Assembly: GCF_001556105.1 (NCBI RefSeq)
Contig: NZ_LSIF01000083.1
Span: forward strand, 1 to 64,000
Source: Pseudoxanthomonas mexicana
Lineage (GTDB): Bacteria > Pseudomonadota > Gammaproteobacteria > Xanthomonadales > Xanthomonadaceae
Direction of reading: 5' to 3'
Length of the DNA: 64,000 nt
Below, piece by piece: positions 32,717-41,895 of this stretch; within the stretch, counting starts at the first letter, position 1, and every line of letters starts with the position of its first letter. A model generated the notes under the pieces. The model saw only the letters and a list, made by a program, of their open reading frames with translations. It was not told the origin of the DNA and ran no database searches. A program made the position numbers and the translations under genes.

Positions 32717-34558
32717 TCAGGCGGTTGCCGGCTCCGGCAACGGGACATCGGCGACGACATCGCGGCGGGGCACCAGCAGCCACAGGCTGCCCAGCGCAGG
32801 CAGGCCGACCAGCGCACACGCGACGATCCAGCCGCAGCGCGCCGGCATGGACAATCCGGTCCGTGCCGTCCGCCAGACCGCGCCGATCACCGCGAGCAGC
32901 GACAGCACGCCGGCCAGCCACATCATCGAGGCAGGTCGTGGCGCCGGCGCCGTGACATCCAGCGGCAACGGCGGTGCGAACAGGTTGCGGACCCACTCGG
33001 CGACCGTCGACAGCAGCGGCGACGGCCACCAGTGGCGGTAGCGGTAGGCTGGCGGATAGTCGAAAGCCAGCGCACGCCGGTGCACGGTCTCGATGCGGCC
33101 ATCGTCGTGCGTGCGCAGCATGATCTGCACGGGCGCCGCACCGTCGGCATGCGATTCCGCGGAGAACGCCAGCGCGATCAGATGACCGTCGACGAGTTCG
33201 ATCAGGTCGAGGTTGCGCAGGTCGCCCATCGCGCCGGGCAGCGGCACACGCAGCCGCGGCGCGATGATCCCCTGCCCTTCGGCCAGCCGACGTCCGTCGT
33301 AGAAGTACAGCGCGCGGTCGCTGAGCATGCCGACGCCCTGCCCCAGCGGCCCGCCGCCCATCAGGGTTTCGCCGGGCGCGGCGCGCAGGCGAGGCGCGAC
33401 GTCGTGCTGCGCACTGCGGTACTGGTACAGCGTGTCGCCACCAATCAGCGTGGCGTCGCCGGGCTCCATGCCGGGCATCCCGTCGCCCGGCAGCACCACC
33501 GCCTTGAACGGTGCCTGCGCCGGTCCAACGCCCAGCGTGCCGGCGTCCCGGTTGTCGGCCAGACGATAGCCGTGCAACCGCATGTCGTCGTGGCTGAACA
33601 CCCAGCGCTCGCGGCGTTCGCCGTCATCGAATTCCATGGGGCGGAAGTTGGCCAGTTCCTGGTACTGCGGGAGCTTCGGCACCTGCACACCCAGACCTTC
33701 CGGATCGGACAGCCGGATCTGCTCACGCAACAGCGGCGCGTCGGGATGCCGGCTGCCAAGCAGGCCGGCGATCATGCGATCGCGCGCGTCCATCTTCTCG
33801 ACTTCGTTGTGCCCGCCCACCGGCGGCGTCGGCGTGTTGTTGGGATGACTGCCCTGCGCCACCCACACCATCTCCAGGCAGAACAGCAGCACCAGCACCA
33901 GCAAGTACAGCGACGCCTGCAACGGCAACGCCACCGCGGCGGTCGCCAGCGCACTGCGTGGCGGCGAATCGAGATCGGCGACGAAGGCGATGCGCAGCAG
34001 CAATGCCAGCCAGACGAGGACGACCACTTCGATCGCGATCATCGACGGTCCGTAAGCGCGACTGACCAGCAACCAGACCAGCAGCGCCAGCGCGGCGCCG
34101 GCCCAGCGCCAGCCGCGCAGGCTGCAGAACGCACCAGCGAGGTAGGCGGCGGTGGCGATCAGCCAGCCCGACAGCGGCAGCAGCCAATGGCGAAGGTCCA
34201 CCACGCGCGGCGTCAGCGTTTCCTGCCACGTCGCAATCGCCAGCAACGGCAGCGCCACCGCGACCGCGAGCAGCACCGAAGCGGCGGTCGCCAGCGCGAA
34301 CGCGATGCGGCGCGGCGCCATCGGCCGGTGCAACAGGCTCACCCACTGGCTGGGCTTGCGGTAGCTGCCCATCTGGTAGAGGCCGAGCAGCAGGCCCGCC
34401 AGCGCATATACACCGCCGATCACCCAATGCACGACCAGCGGCTGCTGGGCCAGGTCGACGACGCGCGCCATGAAGGCCAACGAAAGCAGGTGCACGAGCG
34501 CGGCGAGCAGCGCCCAGCCGCGGAAACGGAGGAGTTCGCTCTTGAAGAAATCGTACAT
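32717..34558 (-). CDS. Polytopic membrane component of a GntR-controlled ABC transporter
   Basis: The 613-residue membrane protein has about eight hydrophobic helices in the first 240 residues. A soluble beta-rich region of about 270 residues follows (roughly 245-520), with two more helices near the end. It is not a standard ABC permease by motif, but it directly follows the ATPase gene by 10 bases and is followed by the peptidase gene 34 bases on. Equivalent operons with a YtrA-type GntR regulator, an ATPase and a large membrane protein occur in xanthomonads. Its substrate is unknown. Confidence 0.72.
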   Translation of the reverse strand: MYDFFKSELLRFRGWALLAALVHLLSLAFMARVVDLAQQPLVVHWVIGGVYALAGLLLGLYQMGSYRKPSQWVSLLHRPMAPRRIAFALATAASVLLAVAVALPLLAIATWQETLTPRVVDLRHWLLPLSGWLIATAAYLAGAFCSLRGWRWAGAALALLVWLLVSRAYGPSMIAIEVVVLVWLALLLRIAFVADLDSPPRSALATAAVALPLQASLYLLVLVLLFCLEMVWVAQGSHPNNTPTPPVGGHNEVEKMDARDRMIAGLLGSRHPDAPLLREQIRLSDPEGLGVQVPKLPQYQELANFRPMEFDDGERRERWVFSHDDMRLHGYRLADNRDAGTLGVGPAQAPFKAVVLPGDGMPGMEPGDATLIGGDTLYQYRSAQHDVAPRLRAAPGETLMGGGPLGQGVGMLSDRALYFYDGRRLAEGQGIIAPRLRVPLPGAMGDLRNLDLIELVDGHLIALAFSAESHADGAAPVQIMLRTHDDGRIETVHRRALAFDYPPAYRYRHWWPSPLLSTVAEWVRNLFAPPLPLDVTAPAPRPASMMWLAGVLSLLAVIGAVWRTARTGLSMPARCGWIVACALVGLPALGSLWLLVPRRDVVADVPLPEPATA

Positions 34559-34568
34559 GCGTCTCTCC

Positions 34569-35477
34569 TCAGGCCGCGGCGGGCGCGGCGTGGTGTTTGG
34601 CCAGGAAACCGTTGACCGCGCGGTCCAGGCTGACCGGCATGCACTGGATGGAGCGTGCGCCCTGCTCGCGCAGGAAAGCGGCGAAGCCTTCGTCCTGGTC
34701 CATCACCAGGTAGTGGTGCAGGCCGTCCAGCCGTTGCACGTCCAGCAGTCCCGGCACGCTGCGCGGATCCGGCCCCTTGAATGGCACGTCCGCCACCCAC
34801 AGCGCGACACGCGCAGTGAAATCTTCCGGCGCCGACATGTGCTTCAGCTGCCCGCGCTCGAGGATGATCAGGTTGTCGGCGACGCGCTCGATCTCCTCCA
34901 TCTGGTGCGAGCAGTACACGACGGTGCAGTGTTCGGCGGCCGTGCTGTACATCAGCGATTCCAGGAACGCGCGCTTGGCGACCACGTCCAGCCCGAGTGT
35001 CGGTTCGTCCAGCACCAGCAGTTCGGGCGACTGCGCCAGCGCCAGCGCCAGGTTGAGCCCCGCCCGCTCGCCGCGCGACAACTGCGAGACCTTCTGCTGC
35101 GGCAGCACGTGGTAATGGCCGATCACGTCATCGTAGGCGCGCGCATTCCAGCGCGGGTACTGGTGCTGCTGCATGGCGCGCACCTGCTCCACCCGCATCC
35201 AGCCCGGCAGCGTGTGCTCCTCGTTGACGAAGCCGATGCGGCTGCGGTCCTCCGGCCGCAGGTGCTGGCTGTCGCGGCCCAGGATGCGCGCCGATCCCGA
35301 CGAGGGCGGCAGGAAACCGAGCAGGATGCGGAACAGCGTCGACTTGCCCGCGCCGTTGGCGCCGACGATCGCGTGGATGCGCCCGCGCGGCACGGCGAGA
35401 TCCAGATGGTCCAGCGCCAGCTTGGCGCCGTAGCGGCGGGTCAGCGCGCGGGTTTCGATGACGTAGTCGTCGGACAT
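34569..35477 (-). CDS. ABC transporter ATP-binding protein (YtrB/YxlF-like)
   Basis: The 302-residue ATPase has Walker A VGANGAGKST at residues 38-47, Q-loop region GFVNEEHTLPGW, a divergent signature LSRGERAGLNLALALAQ, and Walker B LLVLDEPTLGLD. About 80 C-terminal residues lie beyond the core and may regulate it. This is the gliding/antibiotic-export-like group paired with large membrane partners. The start at 35475-35477 lies 19 bases after the regulator stop. Confidence 0.9.
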   Translation of the reverse strand: MSDDYVIETRALTRRYGAKLALDHLDLAVPRGRIHAIVGANGAGKSTLFRILLGFLPPSSGSARILGRDSQHLRPEDRSRIGFVNEEHTLPGWMRVEQVRAMQQHQYPRWNARAYDDVIGHYHVLPQQKVSQLSRGERAGLNLALALAQSPELLVLDEPTLGLDVVAKRAFLESLMYSTAAEHCTVVYCSHQMEEIERVADNLIILERGQLKHMSAPEDFTARVALWVADVPFKGPDPRSVPGLLDVQRLDGLHHYLVMDQDEGFAAFLREQGARSIQCMPVSLDRAVNGFLAKHHAAPAAA

Positions 35478-35496
35478 GGCGATGTCGCTCCCCGGC

Positions 35497-35907
35497 TCAG
35501 GCGATACGGCGCGACGACCAGCGCCGCAGTGCGTGCGCAACCCGCGATTCCACCTCGTCGGTGGGGACATCCAGCGGGATCACGTCGTTGACGAAACGCC
35601 CGATGGCGTCGTCGAGCCGGCGCTCGCGCTCGGCATCGGACAGCCGCTGGCGCGGTGCGGCGACATACAGTCCCATGCCCTGCCGCGACTCCAGCCAGCC
35701 CTCGGTGGTCAGTTCGGCATAGGCCTTGGCGACGGTGTTGGGATTGATCGTCAGCTGCTGCGCCAGCCCGCGCACGCTGGGCAACTGGTCGCCCGGTGTC
35801 AGCTCGCCCGCGGCGATCTTCAGGCGGACGCCATCGACGATCTGGCGGACGATGGGCCGCGCGTCGCCGGTGGCGATCTGCAGCATCAGGGGCGTGGTAC
35901 GGGCCAT
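35497..35907 (-). CDS. YtrA-type GntR family transcriptional regulator
   Basis: The 136-residue repressor has a GntR winged helix (ARPIVRQIVDGVRLKIAAGELTPGDQLPSVRGLAQQLTINPNTVAKAYAELTTEGWLESRQGMGLYV). The C-terminal tail of about 50 residues is too short for FadR/HutC effector domains, matching the YtrA group that controls adjacent ABC genes. It heads the operon. The perfect palindrome covering the -10 box upstream is its likely autoregulatory operator. Confidence 0.92.
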   Translation of the reverse strand: MARTTPLMLQIATGDARPIVRQIVDGVRLKIAAGELTPGDQLPSVRGLAQQLTINPNTVAKAYAELTTEGWLESRQGMGLYVAAPRQRLSDAERERRLDDAIGRFVNDVIPLDVPTDEVESRVAHALRRWSSRRIA

Positions 35908-35923
35908 GGCAGCGCTCGATCAT

Positions 35924-35946
35924 CTGTACTAACACACATAGTACAG
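35924..35946. promoter_or_regulatory. Palindromic operator for the GntR regulator
   Basis: A perfect inverted repeat, CTGTACTA-N7-TAGTACAG, lies 17 bases upstream of the regulator start. It includes the TACTAT -10 box of the operon, so bound repressor would block polymerase. Its two-fold symmetry and AT-rich half-sites fit a YtrA-type GntR dimer. It is the only such palindrome noted in the neighbourhood. Confidence 0.8.
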
Positions 35947-35965
35947 TTGAGGCAGGCCACGTCAA
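35938..35965 (-). promoter_or_regulatory. Sigma-70 promoter of the gntR-ABC-peptidase operon
   Basis: On the minus strand TTGACG (-35, 35960-35965) and TACTAT (-10, 35938-35943) are separated by 16 bases. The match to consensus is good, and the -10 box overlaps the operator palindrome. The tsaB stop is only 27 bases beyond the -35 box. Confidence 0.72.
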
Positions 35966-35992
35966 CCATGACCGACGGCACCCCGCCCGCCA

Positions 35993-36736
35993 TCAGGCGC
36001 GCGAGGCGCGCAGGGCTTTCTGTTCTTCCAGGGTCAGGGCGACGTTGTTGCGCAGGTAGGCGGGTTCGACGTGCTCGGGCGCGAGGGTCTCGCCGCGCGC
36101 GAACGCACTCGCCGCCAGCCTCGCGAGATCCGCCGCATGCGGCAACGCCTGTGCATCGATGCGGGCGAAGCGGGATTGCAGCCGCGCGGCGAGCACGCCG
36201 TCGCCGGCCGCAAAGCCGGTGCCCACGCCGATCCAGTCGCCGTCGTCGCCGGCCAGCGCGTAGTCGACCGGCGCGATCACGGCTTCTCCCGACATCGCCT
36301 CGAGACGATCGCCGCGATGCACGAACGTGCCGGTGTAGACCTCGCCCATGCGCGCGTCGATCGCCGCAAGGATGGGATGCGCGATGCCGACATCGCAGCC
36401 GCCCTCACCCGCCGTCACCCGTGGTGGCGGCACCTGCGCGGCCAGCACGGCGAGTGTGGACACCGGCACCAGCGGGCGGTCCAGCGCCAGTGCGATGCCC
36501 TGCGCGACCGCGATGGCCAGACGCACACCGGTGAACGCGCCGGGTCCACGGCTCAGCGCGATGGCGTCCAGCTGGCTGCGTGCGATACCCGCGTCCGCAA
36601 GCAACTGCTCCGCCCACGGCAGCGCGAGTTCGGCGTGCCGCCGCGGCGCGATCTCGAAGCGCTCGCGCACCTCGCCGTCGACGTAGACGGCGACGGAACA
36701 GGCTTCGGTGGCGGTTTCGAACGCGAGCAGCTTCAT
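35993..36736 (-). CDS. tsaB: tRNA threonylcarbamoyladenosine biosynthesis protein TsaB
   Basis: The 247-residue protein belongs to the ASKHA fold and is the non-catalytic partner of TsaD in making t6A37 in ANN-decoding tRNAs. Sequence signs are MKLLAFETATEACSVAV at the N-terminus, LDAIALSRGPGAFTGVRLAIAVAQGIAL, and AIDARMGEVYTG. The length is usual. It lies 53 bases downstream of the helicase gene on the same strand, a pair seen in other xanthomonads. Confidence 0.95.
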   Translation of the reverse strand: MKLLAFETATEACSVAVYVDGEVRERFEIAPRRHAELALPWAEQLLADAGIARSQLDAIALSRGPGAFTGVRLAIAVAQGIALALDRPLVPVSTLAVLAAQVPPPRVTAGEGGCDVGIAHPILAAIDARMGEVYTGTFVHRGDRLEAMSGEAVIAPVDYALAGDDGDWIGVGTGFAAGDGVLAARLQSRFARIDAQALPHAADLARLAASAFARGETLAPEHVEPAYLRNNVALTLEEQKALRASRA

Positions 36737-36789
36737 GGGATGGACAGGCCGAGACAGGGGGTTAGCTTAAACGCTGTGGCGCGGGGCGA

Positions 36790-38841
36790 TCAGAAGCGCG
36801 CATCGGCGAACCAGTCGTCCGCGTTGCTGGCCCGCACCGGCGTGGCCGCTGCTTCCTCGACCTCGGCGCCGAAGAAACGCTGCACATCCTGCACGCGCTG
36901 GGTGCGCCGGAACGGCGGCAGCGAGTCGAGGAACACGCGCCCGTACGGCTTGCCGGTCAGGCGCGGATCGCACAGCACCAGCACGCCTCGGTCGGTCTCG
37001 CTGCGGATCAGACGGCCGACCGCCTGCTTCAGCGCGATCACCGCCTGTGGCAGTTGCTCGTCGCGGAACGGATTGCCGCCGGCACGACGCACCGCGTCCA
37101 GCCGCGCTTCGAACACCGGATCGTCCGGCGCGGCGAACGGCAGCTTGTCGACCACCACCACGCTCAGCGCATCGCCGACCACGTCGACGCCTTCGCGGAA
37201 ACTCGCGGCACCCAGCAGCACGCCGTTGCCGGATTCGCGGAACCGCTGAAGCAGCGTGCCGCGTGGCGCTTCGCCCTGGACGAACAGCGGCCACGGACCG
37301 CCGCGCAGCGCATCGGCCGCCTCGCGCAGCGCACGATGCGAGGCGAACAGCAGGAACGCGCGCCCCCGCGATGCCTCCAGCACCGGCCGCAAGGTCGCGA
37401 TCAGCCCCTGGCCGTAGCCCGGTGCATTCGGATCGGGCAGGCCGGTGGGCAGGTAACACAGCGCCTGCTGCGGCCAGTCGAACGGACTCGGCTGCAACAG
37501 CGTCGGCGGATCCTCCAGCCCCAGGCGCACGGCGAGATGGTCGAAGCGACCGCCTACCGCCAGCGTGGCCGAGGTGAACACCCAGGCCGCACGCGACTGC
37601 TCGCGGTGCTGGCGCAATGGCCCGGACACATCGAGCGGCGTGCGCTGGCAGCGGAACGCGCGCGGGGTGAGTTCGTACCAGAGCACGTCGCTGGACCCGT
37701 CGTCGCTCGCCACGGCGCTGTCATCGAATGCACCGGCTGCCGCAGGCGGTTCGTACCAGCGCGACAAGCGGGTGCCGAACTCCTTCGCCCGCGCGGTGCA
37801 GGCTTCAAGCCCGAGCGAGGTCTCCGACAGCGGCGCGAGCGCGGCGCCGAGATCCTCGAGCGCACCGGACAACACGTCGAACCCGGCCGACACCTCCGGC
37901 TTGGCGAGCAGCCGCTCGCGCGTACCTCGCGACGGCAATCCTTCCATCGCCGCGCGCAGTTCACGAAGTGCCTGCTCCAGCGCGCGCACAGGCGGCTGCA
38001 ACGCGGCCAGCGCGCCGGCCGCGTCCTTCGACTCCGTCAGGCAGTCGCGCGCCAGTTCCTGCAGCGGGCGCATGCCGAAGCCTTCGCCGAAGAAGTTGGC
38101 GGCGAGTTCGGGAAGCTGGTGTGCTTCGTCGATGACGAACGCCTGCGCGCCCGGCAGGATCTCGCCGAAGCCTTCCTGCTTCAGCGCCAGGTCGGCGAGC
38201 AGCAGATGATGGTTGACCACCACGATGTCCGCCGACTGCGCACGCTGCCGCGCCTGCACCACGAAGCAGTCGTCCCAGAACGGGCATTCGCTGCCCAGGC
38301 AGTTGTCGATCGTGGAGGTGACCAGCGGCAGCAGCGGCGAGTCGTCCGGCAGGGCCGCCAGCTCCGCCATGTCGCCGTACTGCGTGCGTCCGCCCCAGGC
38401 GACGATGCGCTGGAACTGGTCCACCTGCTCGCGACTGGTGAAGGTGGTGCGCAGCGCCTGCGGGTCGCCCTTGGCCTGGTTCAGGCGGTAGCGGCACAGG
38501 TAATTGCTGCGCCCCTTCAGCAGCGCGGACTTCAGCCCGGCCACGCCCAGTGCATCGCGCACGCGCGGCAGGTCGCGGTGGTACAGCTGGTCCTGCAGCG
38601 CACGCGTGCCGGTGGAGACGATGGTCTTCACTCCGGACAGCAGCGCAGGCACCAGGTACGCGAAGGTCTTGCCCGTGCCGGTGCCGGCCTCGGCGAGCAG
38701 CACGTCGCGCGCATCGAACGCATCGGCGATCGCCGCCGTCAGGCGCTGCTGGGCGTCGCGGGGGGCGAAGGCATCGAGTCGTTCCGCCAGCGCACCGCCC
38801 TCACTGAGGGCATCGCGGCTGGCCTGGGCTAGCTGGGACAT
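36790..38841 (-). CDS. yoaA: DinG/YoaA-type ATP-dependent DNA helicase (XPD-like, Fe-S)
   Basis: The 683-residue superfamily 2 helicase has Walker A EAGTGTGKTFAYL and an iron-sulfur domain whose four cysteines are visible (SNYLCRY, then DNCLGSECPFWDDCF). It also has DEAH box VIDEAHQLPE and motif VI QAVGRLIRSETDRGVLVLCD. These proteins unwind forked DNA 5' to 3'. E. coli YoaA works with HolC at damaged replication forks. The start at 38839-38841 gives the normal N-terminus. The name yoaA over dinG is based on length and the absence of an exonuclease domain. Confidence 0.88.
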   Translation of the reverse strand: MSQLAQASRDALSEGGALAERLDAFAPRDAQQRLTAAIADAFDARDVLLAEAGTGTGKTFAYLVPALLSGVKTIVSTGTRALQDQLYHRDLPRVRDALGVAGLKSALLKGRSNYLCRYRLNQAKGDPQALRTTFTSREQVDQFQRIVAWGGRTQYGDMAELAALPDDSPLLPLVTSTIDNCLGSECPFWDDCFVVQARQRAQSADIVVVNHHLLLADLALKQEGFGEILPGAQAFVIDEAHQLPELAANFFGEGFGMRPLQELARDCLTESKDAAGALAALQPPVRALEQALRELRAAMEGLPSRGTRERLLAKPEVSAGFDVLSGALEDLGAALAPLSETSLGLEACTARAKEFGTRLSRWYEPPAAAGAFDDSAVASDDGSSDVLWYELTPRAFRCQRTPLDVSGPLRQHREQSRAAWVFTSATLAVGGRFDHLAVRLGLEDPPTLLQPSPFDWPQQALCYLPTGLPDPNAPGYGQGLIATLRPVLEASRGRAFLLFASHRALREAADALRGGPWPLFVQGEAPRGTLLQRFRESGNGVLLGAASFREGVDVVGDALSVVVVDKLPFAAPDDPVFEARLDAVRRAGGNPFRDEQLPQAVIALKQAVGRLIRSETDRGVLVLCDPRLTGKPYGRVFLDSLPPFRRTQRVQDVQRFFGAEVEEAAATPVRASNADDWFADARF

Positions 38842-38877
38842 CGGGAAAACAGGAGGCGGCGTGCAGCGACAAGGGTA

Positions 38878-38897
38878 CCGCGTCGCGCCGGACGCGG
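38878..38897 (-). terminator. Weak possible terminator after the lipoprotein gene
   Basis: A 7-bp inverted repeat (CCGCGTC-N6-GACGCGG) lies in the gap between the lipoprotein stop and the helicase start. It has no T tract, and in such GC-rich DNA it may be incidental. Confidence 0.28.
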
Positions 38898-38905
38898 CGT
38901 GTTCC

Positions 38906-39493
38906 TTACATGCGCTGGATCACCGGCACGGTGCAGGCATCGCGCTTGGCTTCGGTCTCGGCGATGGCCGCCTGCAGGGTCGCGGCGCGCGTGGCGTGCT
39001 GCGCGGCGTCCTCCGGCGTGTGGCGCACGGGCAGCGGCTGGTGCACGGCGAGTTCGTGCTGGCGCACCTGGCGCACAGTCTCCCAATGCTGGCGGCACAG
39101 TGGCCCCACCTGCGAGCCCAGCTGGAAGGCGCGCTGCGCCAGCGTGTCGGCGCGCGCGTAGTCGCCCTGCAGCAGCGCGACTTCGGCCCGCTCCTGCAGC
39201 ACGGCGGGATCCTCCGGCACCAGCAGCAACGCCTGGTTCAACGCGTCCGCCGCCTTGGCGACGTCGCGCGACGCGCGCGCTTGCTGTGCCGTCTCACGCA
39301 AATCCTCCACCTGCGGATCGCGCAGCGGCTGCACCGCGAGTTCGCGATCGTCATCGCCGGCCGCGGCATCGATGGCCGCGACACGCTGGTCAGGCGTCAC
39401 CGGATCGCGCGCGACGGGCGCGTCGGGCACCGGCGCGGAAACGCAACCGGCGAGCACGATCAGCAAAAGAAGGAATGCGTACTTCATGGTCAT
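38906..39493 (-). CDS. TPR-containing outer-membrane lipoprotein, candidate PBP1B activator (LpoP-like)
   Basis: The 195-residue product has a lipoprotein signal (MKYAFLLLLIVLAGC). It then has a helical region with at least one clear TPR pair (AKAADALNQALLLVPEDPAVL and AEVALLQGDYARADTLAQRAFQLG). Its ATG overlaps the stop of the PBP1B gene (ATGA), so the two are translated together. In P. aeruginosa the TPR lipoprotein LpoP, encoded beside PBP1b, activates it in place of LpoB. The lipoprotein/TPR/operon combination here makes the same role likely, though it is inference. Confidence 0.72.
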   Translation of the reverse strand: MTMKYAFLLLLIVLAGCVSAPVPDAPVARDPVTPDQRVAAIDAAAGDDDRELAVQPLRDPQVEDLRETAQQARASRDVAKAADALNQALLLVPEDPAVLQERAEVALLQGDYARADTLAQRAFQLGSQVGPLCRQHWETVRQVRQHELAVHQPLPVRHTPEDAAQHATRAATLQAAIAETEAKRDACTVPVIQRM

Positions 39494-41895
39494 GGCTGTT
39501 GCGGAGGCGCTTCCTGGGGCGGCGGGGCGGGTTCTTCCTTGCGATCCAGGCCGAACCAGCTGCGCCAGCCGCCGCCTTCCTGCTCCTCGCCTTCGACCGC
39601 CGGCTGCTCGACCACGCAGGGCGCGTACGCAGGCGCAAAGCCGGTCACGAACGGCAACTGGCGGGCGTCGGGACAACTGGCGTCCGTTGTATTGGATGCA
39701 ACGATCCACTGCCAATCGAGCCCCTTGCCGGACACCTTCAGCGGTGCACTGGGCAGGCGGGAAAACAGCCCGGACCAGACGCGCATCGCGCCGGTGCCGC
39801 CGTACAGCCCGGTCTGCTCGTTCTGGTCGTTGCCCATCCACACCACGGCGAGGTGATCGCCGGTGTAGCCCGCGTACCAGCTGTCGCGGCCATCGTTGCT
39901 GGTACCGGTCTTGCCAGCGGACTGAAGGCGACCCAGACCGTCGCCGATCAGCTGGCGCCCGGTGCCGCTCGACACCACCTGCTGCAACGCCACCGTGATG
40001 AGGTTGGCAGCGATGGAATCGCCTTCCTGCGCCGGGGCCGGCGTCTTGTCGTAGCGCTTGAGCAGCTTGCCGTTCGGGTCCAGCACGCCGCGCACCGCAT
40101 GCAGCGGCTGGATCTCGCCGCCGGAGGCGAGGAACTGGTACAGCTGCGCCATCGCGTACGGGCTCTGGTCGGTGGCGCCGAGGATCAGGGCCGGATTCGG
40201 TTCGGCCTGGATGCCGGCCAGCACACGGATCAGCTGCGCGAGGCGATCCGGTTCGACCTTCATGCCCACGCGCACGGTGGCCTGGTTGTACGACCGCGCC
40301 AGCGCATCGACCAGGCGCACGGTGCCGTGGCTGCGGCGATCGGAATTGGCCGGTGTCCAGCGACGGTTCTTGCCCAACCGCACGGTCACCGGCGAATCGT
40401 CGACCCACGACGCCAACGAGTACTGGTCTGGCTGGGCCAGCGCCAGCAGGTACACGAACGGCTTGAGCAGCGAACCGACAGGCCGCTGCGCCTCCACTGC
40501 CCGGTTGAAGCCGACCTCCGACACGTTGCGGCTACCGACCACGGCCAGCACATCGCCGTCGTGCACGTCGGTCACCACCATGCCGGCCTGCAAAGGCGGC
40601 CGACGCTTATTCTCCAGTGCCTTGATCGTGCGTGTCACCGAGGCTTCCGCGTAGGCCTGCGCCGAGGGCGACATGCCGGTCAGCACGCTGAGGCCCGCGC
40701 CTTGCAACGCGCTCTCCGGGTAGTCGCGCGCCAGCTGGCGACGGACCAGGTCCACGTAGGCGGGGAAGCGATTGGCGGCGGCCATGCCCGGGGTCTTCGT
40801 CACGCCCAGCGGCGCGGCGAGTGCACGCTTGTACTCCGCGTCGTCGAGCAGGCCGGTCTCGTGCAGCTTGAGCAGCGCGTAGTCGCGGCGTTCCTTCGCG
40901 CGTTCCGGGTTGCGCCGCGGATCGTAGTACGACGGCCCCTTCACCATGCCGATGAGAAGCGCGACCTGCTCGGTGGTCAGGCTGTCGAGGTCGCGTCCGA
41001 ACCAGAATTCCGCGCCGGCGGCGACGCCATGGATCGCCTGGCTGCCACGCTGCCCCAGATACACCTGGTTGAAGTACGCCTCCAGGATCGTGCGCTTGTC
41101 GTAGCGCGCCTCCAGGATCAGGGCGTAGAGGATCTCGTTGAACTTGCGCGTCGGCGTCTGTTCCTTGCCGATGCCGAGCAGGCCGCTGCGCGCCAGCTGC
41201 TGGGTCAGCGTGCTGGCACCCTGCCGCGTGTCGCCGCCCGAGCGCACCAGCAACCACGCCGCACGCACCATGCCCGACAGGTCGATACCGTGGTGGTCCT
41301 TGAAGTCGCGGTCCTCGACCGCCTGCAGGCCGGTCACCAGCAGTTCGGGCACTTCTTCCAGCCGCACCAGCCGACGTTCCTCCTGCTTCTGTCCGTACAG
41401 CGTGGCGATGCGCGCCGGATCCAGCCGCGCCGCCTTCAGGCTCTGCTTGCGCGCGGGATCACGGACGACCGCGACACGGCCGGCGGACAGGCTCAACTCG
41501 ATCCGGCGCGGCGCCACTTTCCCATCGACATCGACGAAGCCGCGGCTGGCGATGGTGAAGCGACCCCCCTCGCGCGCATACGTCCCGGGACTCGCGCCGG
41601 TACCGTCGTCGCGGTACGACGCCGCATCGAGCTCGGTCTTCAGCGTCTGCGCATCCATCGCCAGACCCGGCGCGACCTGCAGCGGGCGCGCATATACGCG
41701 GGTGGGAATCTGCCAACGCAGTTCGCCGAAGCGCTCCGTGACCTGGTGGTTCAGGTAGAGCATGTAGGGAATCAGGAATCCCAGGCCCAGGCCGGCGACC
41801 GCCAGGCCCCACGTCAACAGGCGTTGCCGCCAGCCGGGACCGTCGTCGATGTCGTCTTCGTCCAGTGCTTCGTCGTCGTAGTCGTTGCGGGCCAC
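39490..41895 (-). CDS. mrcB: Penicillin-binding protein 1B (bifunctional peptidoglycan synthase)
   Basis: The 801-residue class A PBP has an acidic cytoplasmic tail, one membrane helix (residues 27-48) and a UB2H-like region. The GT51 glycosyltransferase has VEDRDFKDHHGIDLSG, GASTLTQQLAR and ILEAYFNQVYLGQRG. The transpeptidase has the acyl-enzyme Ser in RPVGSLLKPF, then SYN (ARSYNQATV) and KTGTSND. It polymerises and cross-links peptidoglycan. The UB2H domain that binds LpoB in enterics is consistent with use of an activator; a TPR lipoprotein is encoded in the same operon. Confidence 0.95.
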   Translation of the reverse strand: MARNDYDDEALDEDDIDDGPGWRQRLLTWGLAVAGLGLGFLIPYMLYLNHQVTERFGELRWQIPTRVYARPLQVAPGLAMDAQTLKTELDAASYRDDGTGASPGTYAREGGRFTIASRGFVDVDGKVAPRRIELSLSAGRVAVVRDPARKQSLKAARLDPARIATLYGQKQEERRLVRLEEVPELLVTGLQAVEDRDFKDHHGIDLSGMVRAAWLLVRSGGDTRQGASTLTQQLARSGLLGIGKEQTPTRKFNEILYALILEARYDKRTILEAYFNQVYLGQRGSQAIHGVAAGAEFWFGRDLDSLTTEQVALLIGMVKGPSYYDPRRNPERAKERRDYALLKLHETGLLDDAEYKRALAAPLGVTKTPGMAAANRFPAYVDLVRRQLARDYPESALQGAGLSVLTGMSPSAQAYAEASVTRTIKALENKRRPPLQAGMVVTDVHDGDVLAVVGSRNVSEVGFNRAVEAQRPVGSLLKPFVYLLALAQPDQYSLASWVDDSPVTVRLGKNRRWTPANSDRRSHGTVRLVDALARSYNQATVRVGMKVEPDRLAQLIRVLAGIQAEPNPALILGATDQSPYAMAQLYQFLASGGEIQPLHAVRGVLDPNGKLLKRYDKTPAPAQEGDSIAANLITVALQQVVSSGTGRQLIGDGLGRLQSAGKTGTSNDGRDSWYAGYTGDHLAVVWMGNDQNEQTGLYGGTGAMRVWSGLFSRLPSAPLKVSGKGLDWQWIVASNTTDASCPDARQLPFVTGFAPAYAPCVVEQPAVEGEEQEGGGWRSWFGLDRKEEPAPPPQEAPPQQP

